From Actinomycetes bacterium (GTDB taxonomy: Bacteria; Actinomycetota; Actinomycetes; JAJZTN01), in contig JAJZTN010000010.1 in assembly GCA_021848885.1 (NCBI GenBank), positions 1-32,539 of the forward strand: a stretch of DNA of 32,539 bases. The letters run 5' to 3'. Below the pieces are notes generated by a model. That model saw only the letters and a list, made by a program, of their open reading frames with translations. It was not told the origin of the DNA and made no database searches. This document shows positions 1 to 8,370 of this stretch, piece by piece (position 1 is the first letter of the stretch; the number at the start of each line of letters is the position of its first letter). The translations under genes and the position numbers were made by a program.

Positions 1-1242
1 CCATGCCTCGAAGGGTGAGGGGGGCAGATAGACCCCGCGCGCCAGCATCTCGTGGAAGAACGCCGGGTAGCGGAAGGTCTGCTGGGCCCGGGCGGCGGCG
101 TACTCGGAAACCTCGCCGTCGGTGAAGAACACCGAGAACAGGTTGCCGGCGGCCTGCACCCGGTGCTCGACCCCAGCCTCGGTCAAGGCAGCGGAGGCAA
201 GCCCGGCGATCTGGGCCGCAACCTTGTCGAGGTGGGCGTAGACCTCGTCGGTGGCCAGCCGCAGGGTGGCCAGCCCGGCGGCGGTCGCCACCGGGTTCCC
301 GGACAGCGTGCCGGCCTGGTAGACCGACCCGGACGGGGCCAGATGGTCCATCAGCTCCGCCCGTCCACCAAACGCGGCGGCCGGAAAGCCTCCGCCCATC
401 ACCTTGCCGAAAGTGAACAAGTCAGGGGTGACGCCCTCCAACCCCCACCACCCGGCCCGGGAAACCCGGAAGCCGGTCATGACCTCATCAGACACCAGCA
501 GCGCACCGTGCTCGGCGGTTATCCGGCGCAGCCCCGCGGTGAACCCCGGCCGCGGGGGTACGACGCCCATGTTGCCGGCGGCCGCCTCGGTGATCAGGCA
601 GGCGATCCGGCTGCCGTGCTGGGCGAAGACCGCCTCGACGGCCGCAAGGTCGTTGTAGGGCAGCACGATGGTGTCCGCGGTCGTGGCACCGGTCACTCCC
701 GGAGAGTCCGGCAGGCCGAAGGTGGCGACCCCGGAGCCCGCGGCAGCCAGCAGCGCGTCGACATGACCGTGGTAGTGGCCGGCGAACTTGACCACCAGGG
801 CGCGTCCCGTCACTGCCCGGGCCAGCCTGATCGCGCTCATCGTCGCCTCGGTGCCACTGGAGACCAGTCTCACCCGCTCGGCGGCCGGCACCCGAGCGAT
901 GATCTCCTCGGCCAGCAGCACCTCGCCCTCGGTTGGGGTGCCGTACGAGCTGCTTGCTGCGACCGCCTCCCCAACCGCCGCGAGCACCTCGGGATGGGCG
1001 TGGCCGAGCAGCATGGGCCCCCACGAACACACCAGGTCGACGTAACGGCGGCCATCGGCGTCGGTGAGCCAGGCCCCGGAGCCGGAGGTCATGAAACGCG
1101 GCGTTCCGCCCACCGACCTGAAGGCCCGCACCGGGGAGTTCACCCCGCCGGGGGTGACCGTGGTGGCGCGCGCGAACAGCTCGGCCGAGGCGGGGGCGTC
1201 GTACGGGTAGGGCTGTGGTAGCGAGCTCGGCGCGGATGTCAC
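1..1242 (-). CDS. hemL: Glutamate-1-semialdehyde 2,1-aminomutase, 3' end missing
   Basis: This PLP enzyme converts glutamate-1-semialdehyde to 5-aminolevulinate, the last step of the C5 route to ALA. Reading from a GTG at 1242 gives 414 codons without a stop up to the window edge. The family is usually about 430-450 residues, so only about 20-30 C-terminal residues should be missing. Family landmarks are [14 protein letters not shown] near residue 30, [29 protein letters not shown] and the PLP-lysine motif FGKVMGGG, with the lysine at about residue 280. No convincing Shine-Dalgarno sequence precedes the GTG, and in-frame upstream extension is blocked by a stop. It lies on the same strand as hemB but 123 bp beyond it, behind its own repeat-containing upstream region, so it is probably transcribed separately from the rex-hem operon. 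Confidence 0.95.
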   Translation of the reverse strand, partial: MTSAPSSLPQPYPYDAPASAELFARATTVTPGGVNSPVRAFRSVGGTPRFMTSGSGAWLTDADGRRYVDLVCSWGPMLLGHAHPEVLAAVGEAVAASSSYGTPTEGEVLLAEEIIARVPAAERVRLVSSGTEATMSAIRLARAVTGRALVVKFAGHYHGHVDALLAAAGSGVATFGLPDSPGVTGATTADTIVLPYNDLAAVEAVFAQHGSRIACLITEAAAGNMGVVPPRPGFTAGLRRITAEHGALLVSDEVMTGFRVSRAGWWGLEGVTPDLFTFGKVMGGGFPAAAFGGRAELMDHLAPSGSVYQAGTLSGNPVATAAGLATLRLATDEVYAHLDKVAAQIAGLASAALTEAGVEHRVQAAGNLFSVFFTDGEVSEYAAARAQQTFRYPAFFHEMLARGVYLPPSPFEAW

Positions 1243-1250
1243 CGCGCCAT

Positions 1251-1351
1251 TGTGGCAAGCCACACCAAGCGGGCCTGCCGCGCCCCGGTTGGGAACGCCA
1301 CGACGTCACACCGCGGCATCCCTATCGGCGCAACGTCACACCGTGGCATCC
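1251..1351. promoter_or_regulatory. Repeat-bearing upstream region of hemL
   Basis: The 123-bp gap between the hemB stop and the hemL start holds two near-identical 19-base direct repeats at 1303-1321 and 1333-1351. They share ACGTCACACCG and GGCATCC, differ at one base, and are spaced exactly 30 bp apart. A 14-base palindrome (TGTGGC-AA-GCCACA) lies at 1251-1264, next to the hemL start. Spacing of three helical turns fits operator half-sites on one face of DNA, but no known regulator consensus is recognised. I could not find a consensus -10 or -35. Confidence 0.4.
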
Positions 1352-1365
1352 GGGCCGCGCCGCCG

Positions 1366-2358
1366 TCACTGCCGGGCGAGCAGGCCTGCGGCGGTCACCG
1401 CCCAGTAGGTGAGCACGATGTCGGCACCGGCCCGGCGGATGGCGGTGAGGGACTCCAGCACCGCGCGATCATGATCTAGCCACCCGTTCGCCGCTGCCGC
1501 CGAGATCATCGAGTACTCCCCCGAGACCTGGTAGGCGGCCACCGGCACCCCGGCGGAGGAGAACGCGTCGGCGACCTGGCGCAGCACGTCGAGGTAGCCC
1601 AGCGCGGGTTTGACCATCACCATGTCGGCACCCTCGGCCACGTCCAGCGCGACCTCGCGCAGCGCCTCGCGGGCGTTGGCCGGGTCCTGCTGGTAGGACC
1701 GCCGGTCACCGGTGAGCGAGGACTCGACCGCCTCGCGGAACGGCCCGTAGAACGCCGAGGCGTACTTCGCCGAGTAGGCCAGAACCGCCACGTCGCTGCG
1801 CCCGGCACCGTCCAGCGCGGCCCGCACCACCCCGACCTGGCCGTCCATCATGCCGCTGGGCCCGACCACGTGGACCCCAGCCTCGGCCTGCGCCAGCGCC
1901 ATGTCGGCGTAGCGGGCCAGCGTCGCGTCGTTGTCGACCTCCCCGCGGGCGTCGAGCACCCCGCAGTGCCCGTGGTCGGTGAACTCGTCAAGGCACAGGT
2001 CGGCCATCACCACGGTGTCATCGCCCACCTCGGCGACCACGTCGCGGATCGCCCGGTTCAGGACCCCGTCCGGGTCGGTGGCGCCGGACCCGACCGCGTC
2101 CTTGCGGGACGGCACCGCGAAGAGCATCAGCCCGCCGACACCAGCCTGCACCGCCTCGACGGCGGCCTTGCGCAGCGAGTCGCGGTCGTGCTGGTGAACC
2201 CCGGGCATCGAGGCGATCGGCACGGGTGCCGTGGCACCCTCCTTGACGAACATCGGCAGCACCAGCTGTCGGGGTTCCACCGTGGTCTGGGCGACCAGCC
2301 GGCGGATCGCCTCGGTACGACGCAGCCGGCGTGGCCGCTGCGCCGGGAACCCGCTCAC
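1366..2358 (-). CDS. hemB: Porphobilinogen synthase (delta-aminolevulinic acid dehydratase)
   Basis: The enzyme condenses two 5-aminolevulinate molecules to porphobilinogen. The 330-residue length is normal. The two Schiff-base lysines are in YSAKYAS (K198) and MVMVKPAL (K250). The metal-loop segment is [14 protein letters not shown] at 121-134, with C122 and C132 but Asp at 124, where zinc-type enzymes have a third cysteine. This is a mixed loop, neither the all-Cys zinc type nor the Ala/Asp/Asp magnesium type. The GTG start at 2358 overlaps the TGA of the upstream cobA/hemD gene by four bases (GTGA), which fixes the start and implies translational coupling. It is the last gene of the rex-hemACDB run. 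Confidence 0.97.
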   Translation of the reverse strand: MSGFPAQRPRRLRRTEAIRRLVAQTTVEPRQLVLPMFVKEGATAPVPIASMPGVHQHDRDSLRKAAVEAVQAGVGGLMLFAVPSRKDAVGSGATDPDGVLNRAIRDVVAEVGDDTVVMADLCLDEFTDHGHCGVLDARGEVDNDATLARYADMALAQAEAGVHVVGPSGMMDGQVGVVRAALDGAGRSDVAVLAYSAKYASAFYGPFREAVESSLTGDRRSYQQDPANAREALREVALDVAEGADMVMVKPALGYLDVLRQVADAFSSAGVPVAAYQVSGEYSMISAAAANGWLDHDRAVLESLTAIRRAGADIVLTYWAVTAAGLLARQ

Positions 2359-3959
2359 TTGGCCCGCCGCCGGGCCGACCCGCGCCGCTCGCTGGGCCGG
2401 CGGACCGGCTCACCGGCCTGCACGGCGGCCAACCGGTGCGCGGCGCCGTAGCCGGCCAGTGCCTCCACCAGCATCTCCACGGTGGGAGCCGGGGCCAGCA
2501 CGTCGACGGACAGCCCGTGCTCCTCGGCGGTCTTGGCGGTCTGCGGGCCGATACAGGCCACAACCGTCGTGGCGTGCGGCTTGCCGGCGATGCCCACCAG
2601 GTTGCGCACCGTGGAGGAGGAGGTGAAAAGCACCGCGTCGAAGCCGCCGCCCTTGATCGCCTCACGGATGTGCGGGGCCGGCGGGGCGGCCCGCACGGTG
2701 CGGTAGGCGGTGACGTCGTCGGCCTCCCAGCCCAGCTCGACCAGGCCGGCCACGAGGGTCTCGGTTGCGATGTCGGCGCGGGGCAGGAAGACCCGGTTGA
2801 TCGGGTCGAGCACCTCGTCGTACGGGGGCCAGTCGGCCAGAAGGCCCCGGGCGGACTGCTCCTCACGTGGCACCAGGTCGGGCTCGACACCCCAGGACCG
2901 CAGCGCGGCGGCGGTCTTCTCCCCGACCGCGGCGACCTTGAGCCCGCTCAGCGCCCGGGCGTCCAGGCCGTACTCGACGAACTTCTCCTGCACCGCGCGC
3001 AGCGCGTTGACCGAGGTGAAGGCAACCCACTCGTAGCGGCCCTCGACCAGCCCGCGGATGGCCTTCTCCATCTGGTGCGGGGTGCGCGGCGGCTCCACCG
3101 CGATGGTGGGAACCTCGACGGGTACGGCGCCGTGCGAGCGCAGCAGCGCGGAGACCGGGGCGGCCTGCTCCTTGGTGCGCGGCACCAGCACCCGCCAGCC
3201 GAAGAGCGGCTTGGTCTCGAACCAGCTGAGCACCTCACGGTCGTTGACCACCTCCCCGACCACGGTCACCGCCGGGGGCTGCATCCCGGCCGCCTTGGCC
3301 TCGGCCGCGATGCCGGCGAGGGTGGACACGATGGTGCGCTGCCCGGTGGTGGTGCCGGCCCGGGTCATCGCGACCGGGGTGTCGGCCGGGCGCCCAGCCG
3401 ACACCAGTGTCTGGGCGATCTCGCCGATCCGCTCGACCGCGGACAGCAGCACCAGGGTGGCCCGCCCGGCGGCCAGCCCCGCCCAGTCGAGGTCGCCCTC
3501 GGCCGTGTTGACGACCCGCACCTCGCGGTGCTTGCTGGTGGCCAGCGGGATCCCGGCGTAGGCGGGCACGGCCGAGACGGCCGAGACCCCCGGGACGACC
3601 TCGAAGGGGATACCGGCCTTGGCCAGCGCGGCGGCCTCCTCCGCACCGGTGGAGAACAGGAAGGGGTCACCCTCCAGCAGCCGGACCACCCGGCGTCCCG
3701 ACCGGGCCGCGTTGAGCACGAGCTTGGCCCGCTGGGCGTGTGCGAGCGGAGCGCCGTCCTCGCCGATGGAGCCGTCGAGCACCTCGGTCCCCTCGCCACA
3801 CAACCCTTCGAGCAGCTCGCTGGGCTGCCGGTCGCATATCACCACGTCGGCAGCGCGCAGCAGCTCGACGGCTCGCACCGTCAGCAGGCCGGGGTCGCCC
3901 GGCCCGGCACCGACGAAGGCGACCGATCCCAGGGGCGTGGGGTTCTTCGGAGTGGTCAC
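2355..3959 (-). CDS. hemD: Fused uroporphyrinogen-III methyltransferase-like / uroporphyrinogen-III synthase
   Basis: The protein has 534 residues in two parts. Residues 12-245 form a SUMT/CobA-type tetrapyrrole methylase fold, with [11 protein letters not shown] at 17-27, [12 protein letters not shown] near 98-109, [19 protein letters not shown] near 122-140 and AGTTTGQRT near 201-209. From about 255 to 515 is HemD, which cyclises hydroxymethylbilane to uroporphyrinogen III with D-ring inversion; landmarks include [32 protein letters not shown] and [11 protein letters not shown]. This fused form is, from memory, the usual actinobacterial arrangement. The methylase part departs from the canonical KGGDPFxFGRG signature (here [11 protein letters not shown]), so its methyltransferase activity is uncertain. 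Its GTG start at 3959 overlaps the hemC stop by four bases, and its stop overlaps the hemB start. Confidence 0.93.
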   Translation of the reverse strand: MTTPKNPTPLGSVAFVGAGPGDPGLLTVRAVELLRAADVVICDRQPSELLEGLCGEGTEVLDGSIGEDGAPLAHAQRAKLVLNAARSGRRVVRLLEGDPFLFSTGAEEAAALAKAGIPFEVVPGVSAVSAVPAYAGIPLATSKHREVRVVNTAEGDLDWAGLAAGRATLVLLSAVERIGEIAQTLVSAGRPADTPVAMTRAGTTTGQRTIVSTLAGIAAEAKAAGMQPPAVTVVGEVVNDREVLSWFETKPLFGWRVLVPRTKEQAAPVSALLRSHGAVPVEVPTIAVEPPRTPHQMEKAIRGLVEGRYEWVAFTSVNALRAVQEKFVEYGLDARALSGLKVAAVGEKTAAALRSWGVEPDLVPREEQSARGLLADWPPYDEVLDPINRVFLPRADIATETLVAGLVELGWEADDVTAYRTVRAAPPAPHIREAIKGGGFDAVLFTSSSTVRNLVGIAGKPHATTVVACIGPQTAKTAEEHGLSVDVLAPAPTVEMLVEALAGYGAAHRLAAVQAGEPVRRPSERRGSARRRAK

Positions 3960-4924
3960 GGAACTCGCTCCCGGTGCAGGGCGGCCAGGAGGTCCCCGGC
4001 GCCGTCATCGATCATCTGGTGGGCTAGCTTCTCGCCGAGCACCCGGGCGTCGTCGAGGGAGTCGACCCGAGCAGTGGCGGACCGACGGACGTGCTGGGTG
4101 CCGTCGGGGGTCACGGCCACGGCGCGCAGGTAGATCTCCCCCGCGCCACCGGGGGCGCCATCAGCCGGGTCCGGCTCGGCCAGCACGGCCAGCGCCCCGA
4201 CCGGGGCCGAGCAGCCGGCCTCCAGGGTGGCCAGCAGCGCCCGCTCGGCGGTCACGGCCAGCCGGCTGGCCCGGTCCTCGAGGAGGGCGGACAGCCGCGC
4301 GGCCAGCTCGACGTCCTCGGCTCGGCACTCCACCGCCAGAGCACCCTGCCCCGGGGCAGGCAGCATGAGCAGCGGGTCGAGCACCTCGGAGACCTCACCG
4401 AGCCGGTCCAGCCGGGCCAACCCGGCCCGGGCCAGCACGACCGCGTCAAGTTCGGCCTCACTGACCATCCGCAGCCGCGTGTCGACGTTGCCCCGCACCG
4501 CGAGCACCCGCAGGCCCAGCCCGAGGGCGCGCAGCTGGGCGGCCCGGCGGGGTGAGCCTGTGCCGACCCGGGCACCGCTCCCAAGCTCGCCCAGGGTGCG
4601 GCCCCCGGCGCTGACCAGCACGTCGCGTGGATCTTCGCGGGCTGGCACGGCGGCCAGCACCAGCCCCTCCGGCGCGGCCGTGGGCAGGTCCTTGAGGGAG
4701 TGCACGACCAGGTCCACCTCACCGGCCAGCAGCGCCTCGCGCAGCGCGTTGACGAAGACCCCTGTGCCGCCCAGGCTGGCCAGCGGTGCGGCCGAGGTGT
4801 CCCCGTACGTCGTGATGGTGCGCAGCTCGACCGGACGGCCCAGCCCGGCGGCCAGCGCGTCGCAGACCGTGCCGGACTGGGCGCGCGCCAGCGCGCTGCC
4901 CCGGGTCCCCAGCCGCAGCCTCAT
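3956..4924 (-). CDS. hemC: Hydroxymethylbilane synthase (porphobilinogen deaminase)
   Basis: The enzyme polymerises four porphobilinogens into hydroxymethylbilane using a covalent dipyrromethane primer. The 322-residue protein starts MRLRLGTRGSALA, as the family does. The catalytic aspartate is D79 in HSLKDLPT, the polypyrrole-binding arginines lie in GTGSPRRAAQL and RGNVDTRL, and the primer cysteine is C238 in LEAGCSAPVGA. PGQGALAVECR near 191-201 is also typical. The ATG at 4924 overlaps the hemA stop (ATGA) and the stop overlaps cobA/hemD, so it sits mid-operon. Residues 248-263 form a Gly/Pro/Asp-rich loop, presumably a surface insertion. Confidence 0.97.
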   Translation of the reverse strand: MRLRLGTRGSALARAQSGTVCDALAAGLGRPVELRTITTYGDTSAAPLASLGGTGVFVNALREALLAGEVDLVVHSLKDLPTAAPEGLVLAAVPAREDPRDVLVSAGGRTLGELGSGARVGTGSPRRAAQLRALGLGLRVLAVRGNVDTRLRMVSEAELDAVVLARAGLARLDRLGEVSEVLDPLLMLPAPGQGALAVECRAEDVELAARLSALLEDRASRLAVTAERALLATLEAGCSAPVGALAVLAEPDPADGAPGGAGEIYLRAVAVTPDGTQHVRRSATARVDSLDDARVLGEKLAHQMIDDGAGDLLAALHRERVP

Positions 4925-6228
4925 GCCAGCTCCCCGTCCAGCTCCGGGCGGGTGACGGCCTCGACCCGCACCGGGTCCAGGTCGAACAGCTCGCGCAGGG
5001 CCTGGGCGTAACCCTGTCCGCCGGGCTCGCCGGCGAGTTGCTTGACCCGCACGGTGGGGGCGTGCAGCAGCTTGTCCACCACCCGGTGCACCGCCTGGCT
5101 GACCTCCTCGCGGGTGTGTTCGTCCATGCTCGGCAGGCGACCGGCCAGCCGGGTCAGCTCAGCGTCGACGACCTGCTCGGCCATGGCCCGCAACGCCACG
5201 ACGGTCGGGGCGACCGCGCTCGCACGCAGCCAGCCGAGGAAGCCGGCCACCTCCTCGGTGACGATCGCCTTGACCGCCTCGACGTCGGCGGCCCGCTCGT
5301 CACCGGCCAGCATCCGGCCCAGCCCGGCCAGGTCGAGCAGGCGCACCCCGCTCAGCTCGGCGATGTCCGGGTCGATGTCACGGGGCAGGGCCAGGTCGAG
5401 GAAGAACTGCGGCCGCGGCCCGCGCACGGCGCGGGCACGGGTCACCGCGGGTGCGGTGACCAACAGGGCCAGCGCCCCGGTGCAGGAGAGCACCAGGTCA
5501 GCACCGGGCAGCTCCTCCTCCAGCTGCTCCAGCCGGATCGCCCGCCCACCCAGCCGGGCGGCCAGGTCGACCCCGCGCTCGAAGGTGCGGTTGGCCACCA
5601 CGAGCTCGCCGATGCCCCCGCGAACCAGGGTCGTGGCGGCCAGCGCGCTCATCGACCCGGCGCCCACCACCAGCGCGCTACGACCGGACAGGTCCCCCAG
5701 CGACCGCCCGGCGTGCTCCAGCCCGACCGAGACGAGGCTGGCCCCGGCCCGGTCGATATCGGTGTCGGCGTGCACCCGCTTGCCGACCCGCAGCGCCTGC
5801 TGGAACGCCTCGTTGAGCAACCGGCCGGCGGCCCCGGCCTCCTGCGCCGCACGCAGTGCGGTGCGCACCTGGCCGAGGATCTGCCCCTCGCCGACCACCA
5901 TGGAGTCCAGGCCGCTGGCCACCGAGAACAGGTGGGCGACCGCGCGGTCCTCGTAGTGCACGTACAGATGCGCGGTGAGCTCGTCGTGGGCCACGCCGGT
6001 GTGGTCGGCCAGCAGCGAGGTGATCTCGGCGACTCCGGCGTGGAACTTGGCAGCATCGGCGTAGACCTCGACCCGGTTGCAGGTCGAGACCACCACGGCC
6101 TCCCCGATGTGGTCGGCGCTGGCCACGTCCGCGACGAGCTTGCCGACATGCTCGGGGCCAAGCGAAGTGCGCTCGAGAAGCTCCACCGGGGCGGAGCGGT
6201 GCGACAGACCGACGACGAGCAGGCTCAT
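4921..6228 (-). CDS. hemA: Glutamyl-tRNA reductase
   Basis: This NADPH enzyme reduces glutamyl-tRNA(Glu) to glutamate-1-semialdehyde and is the committed step of the C5 pathway. The start is the ATG at 6228, which forms an ATGA overlap with the rex stop. Further upstream in-frame sequence exists but lies inside rex and is not conserved-looking. The protein is 435 residues. The catalytic cysteine is C50 in VVVSTCNRVEVYAD; GEGQILGQVRTAL near 113-125 and the nucleotide-binding LVVGAGSMSALAA near 187-199 follow, with the dimerisation helices at the C-terminus. HemL at the window edge takes its product, so both ALA-forming steps are encoded here. Confidence 0.97.
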   Translation of the reverse strand: MSLLVVGLSHRSAPVELLERTSLGPEHVGKLVADVASADHIGEAVVVSTCNRVEVYADAAKFHAGVAEITSLLADHTGVAHDELTAHLYVHYEDRAVAHLFSVASGLDSMVVGEGQILGQVRTALRAAQEAGAAGRLLNEAFQQALRVGKRVHADTDIDRAGASLVSVGLEHAGRSLGDLSGRSALVVGAGSMSALAATTLVRGGIGELVVANRTFERGVDLAARLGGRAIRLEQLEEELPGADLVLSCTGALALLVTAPAVTRARAVRGPRPQFFLDLALPRDIDPDIAELSGVRLLDLAGLGRMLAGDERAADVEAVKAIVTEEVAGFLGWLRASAVAPTVVALRAMAEQVVDAELTRLAGRLPSMDEHTREEVSQAVHRVVDKLLHAPTVRVKQLAGEPGGQGYAQALRELFDLDPVRVEAVTRPELDGELA

Positions 6229-6944
6229 GCGCGCATCGCCCCCAGCACCCCTGCGGCGCGCCGGACGGCGTCCTTGCGCTGTTCGTGGAAAGCCAGGATC
6301 TGCAGCTCGAGGGACAGGTCGACCTTGCGCACGTCCACCCCGTCGGGCACCGAGAGGACCACGGGGGCGAAGTTGAGGATGCTGCTCACTCCCGCGGCGA
6401 CCAACCGGTCGCACATCCGCTGGGCGCTGCCGGCCGGGGTGGCCAGAACACCGATGCACACCCCGTGCTCGGCCACCACCCGCTCCAGCTCGGTGGCGGG
6501 ACGCACCACGGACCCGGCGACGATCTGGCCGACCCGGGCCGGGTCGGCGTCGAGCAGCCCGACGACGCGAAAGCCGCGGTCGGCGAAACCGGCGTAGTTG
6601 GCCAGAGCCTGACCGAGCTTGCCGACCCCGACGATGACGACCGGCCAGTCCTGGGTCAGCCCCAGCTGTCGGGCGATCTGCTCGGCCAGCGTCGCCACGT
6701 CGTAACCGACCCCTCGGGTGCCGTAGGAGCCCAGGCAGCTGAGGTCCTTGCGAAGCTTGGCCGGGCTCACCCCGGCGGCGCGGGCCAGCACCTGCGAGGC
6801 GACCGTGCCGACCCGACGCTCGGCCAGCTCGTGAAGCGCCCGAAGGTAGACCGGCAGCCTCGCGACCGTTGCCTGCGGGATGTCGCGGACGATGCCACGC
6901 AGCCTCGCGGGGTCGTCCACCCCCCGGTTTCGGTCCTGGGTCAC
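6225..6944 (-). CDS. rex: Redox-sensing transcriptional repressor Rex
   Basis: Rex is a dimeric repressor whose DNA binding is released by a high NADH/NAD+ ratio. Reading from the GTG at 6944 gives 239 residues: an N-terminal winged helix (PQATVARLPVYLRALHEL, then SPAKLRKDLSCLGSYGTRGV, where Rex contacts its operator) and a C-terminal Rossmann domain (VVIVGVGKLGQALANYAGF; VCIGVLATPAGSAQ; ILNFAPVVLSVPDGVDVRKV). The C-terminal ELQILAFHE domain-swapped helix is present. A possible Shine-Dalgarno GGGAG lies about 13 bases upstream, rather far, so an upstream GTG at about 6965 is an alternative start. Rex heads a chained run with hemA, hemC, cobA/hemD and hemB. I recall the same rex-hemACD operon from Streptomyces coelicolor, where Rex represses it. 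Confidence 0.96.
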   Translation of the reverse strand: MTQDRNRGVDDPARLRGIVRDIPQATVARLPVYLRALHELAERRVGTVASQVLARAAGVSPAKLRKDLSCLGSYGTRGVGYDVATLAEQIARQLGLTQDWPVVIVGVGKLGQALANYAGFADRGFRVVGLLDADPARVGQIVAGSVVRPATELERVVAEHGVCIGVLATPAGSAQRMCDRLVAAGVSSILNFAPVVLSVPDGVDVRKVDLSLELQILAFHEQRKDAVRRAAGVLGAMRA

Positions 6945-6996
6945 GGTGCTTCGTCGGCTCCCACGCACGGCCGCTGTGTCACCGGAAGGGTACGGC

Positions 6997-7018
6997 CTTT
7001 GTGAAGGAAGGCACAAAG
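6997..7018 (-). promoter_or_regulatory. Probable Rex operator and rex-hem promoter
   Basis: A perfect inverted repeat CTTTGTG/CACAAAG with an 8-base spacer lies 53 bp upstream of the rex start. Its core on the minus strand, TTGTGCCTTCCTTCACAA, matches the Rex consensus TTGTGAA-N4-TTCACAA except for two bases in one half. A candidate -35 TTGTGC inside it is followed after 18 bases by TACCCT, a plausible -10, so a bound repressor would cover the promoter. This supports Rex autoregulation of the whole heme operon. Confidence 0.7.
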
Positions 7019-7102
7019 CGAGCGATCCGGCCCGTGTCTGGCCGCTGCGTGCTAGCGGCCGAGCACGCCCGAATGCTGTGTTCTGGAGGCCACACCGCGC
7101 CC

Positions 7103-7120
7103 GTCCCGTCAAGACGGGAC
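7103..7120. repeat. 18-bp perfect palindrome upstream of rex
   Basis: GTCCCGTC-AA-GACGGGAC lies in the gap between the glutaredoxin-like gene and rex, about 85 bp upstream of the Rex operator. It has no T-tract on either side, and its two-base centre is too tight for a good terminator hairpin. It could be an operator for a second regulator or a remnant of transcription termination after the glutaredoxin-like gene. Confidence 0.35.
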
Positions 7121-7196
7121 CCGCCAGGCAGGTACGCCGCAGACCGTGCCGGAGCCGACCGCCGGGCCGCCGGGCCGGGCACGGGCCCCGACCGGG

Positions 7197-7466
7197 TCAG
7201 GTCGACGTGAGGGCGCTCAGGGCCGCGCGCAGCGCGTCCTCCTCGACCCGGTAGGCCGCGAGCTCCACCCCGTCGACGAGCAGCACCGGGATGCGATCCC
7301 AGTAGCGGTCGTGCAGGTCCTGCTCCACGTCGATGTTGCGCTCCCACCAGGCCTGGCCGGTCTCGGCGGTGACCCTGGCCACGACCTCGCGGGCGATGTC
7401 GCACAGGTGGCAGCCGGGCCGCCCCACCAGGGTGACCCGTGGCCGGTCCGCAGGCGCCGCAGCCAT
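7197..7466 (-). CDS. Glutaredoxin-like thiol protein (DUF836 type)
   Basis: This small 89-residue thioredoxin-fold protein has an N-terminal beta strand (RVTLVGRPGC) leading into the redox motif CHLC (C19, C22). It also has the cis-proline segment IPVLLVDGVEL near 59-69. It lacks the CPYC of classical glutaredoxins and the length of thioredoxin. The likely role is a cytoplasmic disulfide or metal-thiol reaction; its substrate is unknown. It lies upstream of rex on the same strand, separated by 252 bp that hold the Rex operator, so it is probably a separate transcription unit. The ATG at 7466 is the only sensible start. The redox theme fits its neighbour Rex, but that is inference. Confidence 0.85.
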   Translation of the reverse strand: MAAAPADRPRVTLVGRPGCHLCDIAREVVARVTAETGQAWWERNIDVEQDLHDRYWDRIPVLLVDGVELAAYRVEEDALRAALSALTST

Positions 7467-7589
7467 GACCGGAGTCTGGCACGTCCGCCAAGTCGGGTGC
7501 CCCAGCGCTTAAGCCGGCCGTCCGGCAGGCCGATCCCCCTGACAGGAACACCAAACGGGCTCGACCCGCCGGTCCACAGGGAGGGCAGC

Positions 7590-8330
7590 GTGCAGCGCAG
7601 CCACGAGGCAGTCGTCAGGGCCGTCGCGCGGCCGGCTCCGGCCGTGCCCGTCTGGGCCGCGGGCCTGCTCGCCGTGCTGCTCAGCATCGCCGGGGTGCTG
7701 GGCCTGGCCCACCCGGCCGCCGCCGCAGGCCCCAACACCGCCGAGATCCTGGCCGCGGTCAACTCCGCGCGGGCCCAGGCCGGGCTGGCGCCGTACACGC
7801 TGTCAAGCGACCTGTCCTCGGTGGCGCTGAGCTGGTCCAACCAGATGGCCGCCAACAACGCCCTGTCGCACAACCCGCGGCTGACCAGCCAGGTGAGCAA
7901 CTGGAGCTACCTCGGCGAGAACGTCGGGGTGGGCCCCACCTGGAGCGCCATCGAGACGGCCTTCATGAACTCCCCGGCGCACCGATCGAACATCCTCGAC
8001 CACGACTTCACCCAGATCGGCATCGGCGTCGTGGTGAGCGGCGACCGGGTCTGGATCACCCAGGACTTCCGCCGGCCTCAGACCGTGGCCCGCTCCGCGC
8101 CCACCAGCCGGATCGCCGCGACCCCTGCCCGACCGGTCGCCACCGGGTCGAGCAGCCGGGCCACGCCGAGCAGCCCGCCGCGTCCGGCTGCCAGCACACC
8201 GAGCCCGCAGGCCACTCTGACCGCCCGGATCGACCAGGCCAGCAGCCGCGTCCCAGCCAGTAACCGGGACGCTGACCCGCTGTCCCAGGCGGTCACCTTC
8301 CTGCAGACGATGCGCTCCATCGCCAGCTGA
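7590..8330 (+). CDS. Secreted or membrane-anchored CAP (SCP/PR1) domain protein
   Basis: Start is the GTG at 7590, with a strong Shine-Dalgarno AGGGAGGG ending five bases before it. The protein has 246 residues. Residues 21-46 form a hydrophobic segment ending in AHPAAAAG, a signal peptide or anchor. Residues 49-162 are the CAP domain: NTAEILAAVNSARAQAGL, an LSHNP histidine (H94), LGENVG (E110), MNSPAHRSNIL (H131) and WITQDF. This arrangement keeps the His/Glu cavity residues of the family. Residues 163-225 are a Ser/Pro/Ala/Arg-rich linker, and the last 20 residues may form a helix. Bacterial CAP proteins act outside the cytoplasm, but their reaction is mostly unknown. It is divergent from the glutaredoxin-like gene and has no close counterpart that I recall in the mycobacterial or Streptomyces version of this block. 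Confidence 0.88.
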   Translation: MQRSHEAVVRAVARPAPAVPVWAAGLLAVLLSIAGVLGLAHPAAAAGPNTAEILAAVNSARAQAGLAPYTLSSDLSSVALSWSNQMAANNALSHNPRLTSQVSNWSYLGENVGVGPTWSAIETAFMNSPAHRSNILDHDFTQIGIGVVVSGDRVWITQDFRRPQTVARSAPTSRIAATPARPVATGSSSRATPSSPPRPAASTPSPQATLTARIDQASSRVPASNRDADPLSQAVTFLQTMRSIAS

Positions 8331-8357
8331 GCCGGGCAGGACGACCCGCCCCGAGGC

Positions 8358-8363
8358 TAGTCT
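8358..8363 (+). promoter_or_regulatory. -10 element for leaderless HAD hydrolase gene
   Basis: TAGTCT (TANNNT) ends seven bases before the ATG at 8371, placing transcription start at or next to the start codon. It supports ATG 8371 over the in-frame GTG at 8365. No clear -35 is visible. Confidence 0.5.
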
Positions 8364-8370
8364 CGTGACC

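Noticed and set aside
2355-3959. Frameshift or gene fusion artefact joining cobA and hemD
   Set aside because: The frame is continuous and the same fused form is usual in Actinomycetes.
2331-4133. 600-residue open frame on the plus strand
   Set aside because: Antisense to cobA/hemD; low-complexity Gly/Arg/His/Gln composition and no family motif, as expected for the complement of a GC-rich gene.
5038-6597. 519-residue open frame on the plus strand
   Set aside because: Antisense to hemA and rex, whose family motifs are unambiguous; composition is typical shadow.
7467-7589. c-di-AMP riboswitch upstream of the CAP-domain gene
   Set aside because: Such riboswitches precede many actinobacterial cell-wall proteins and disA is nearby, but the gap is only 123 bp and no recognisable conserved core was seen.
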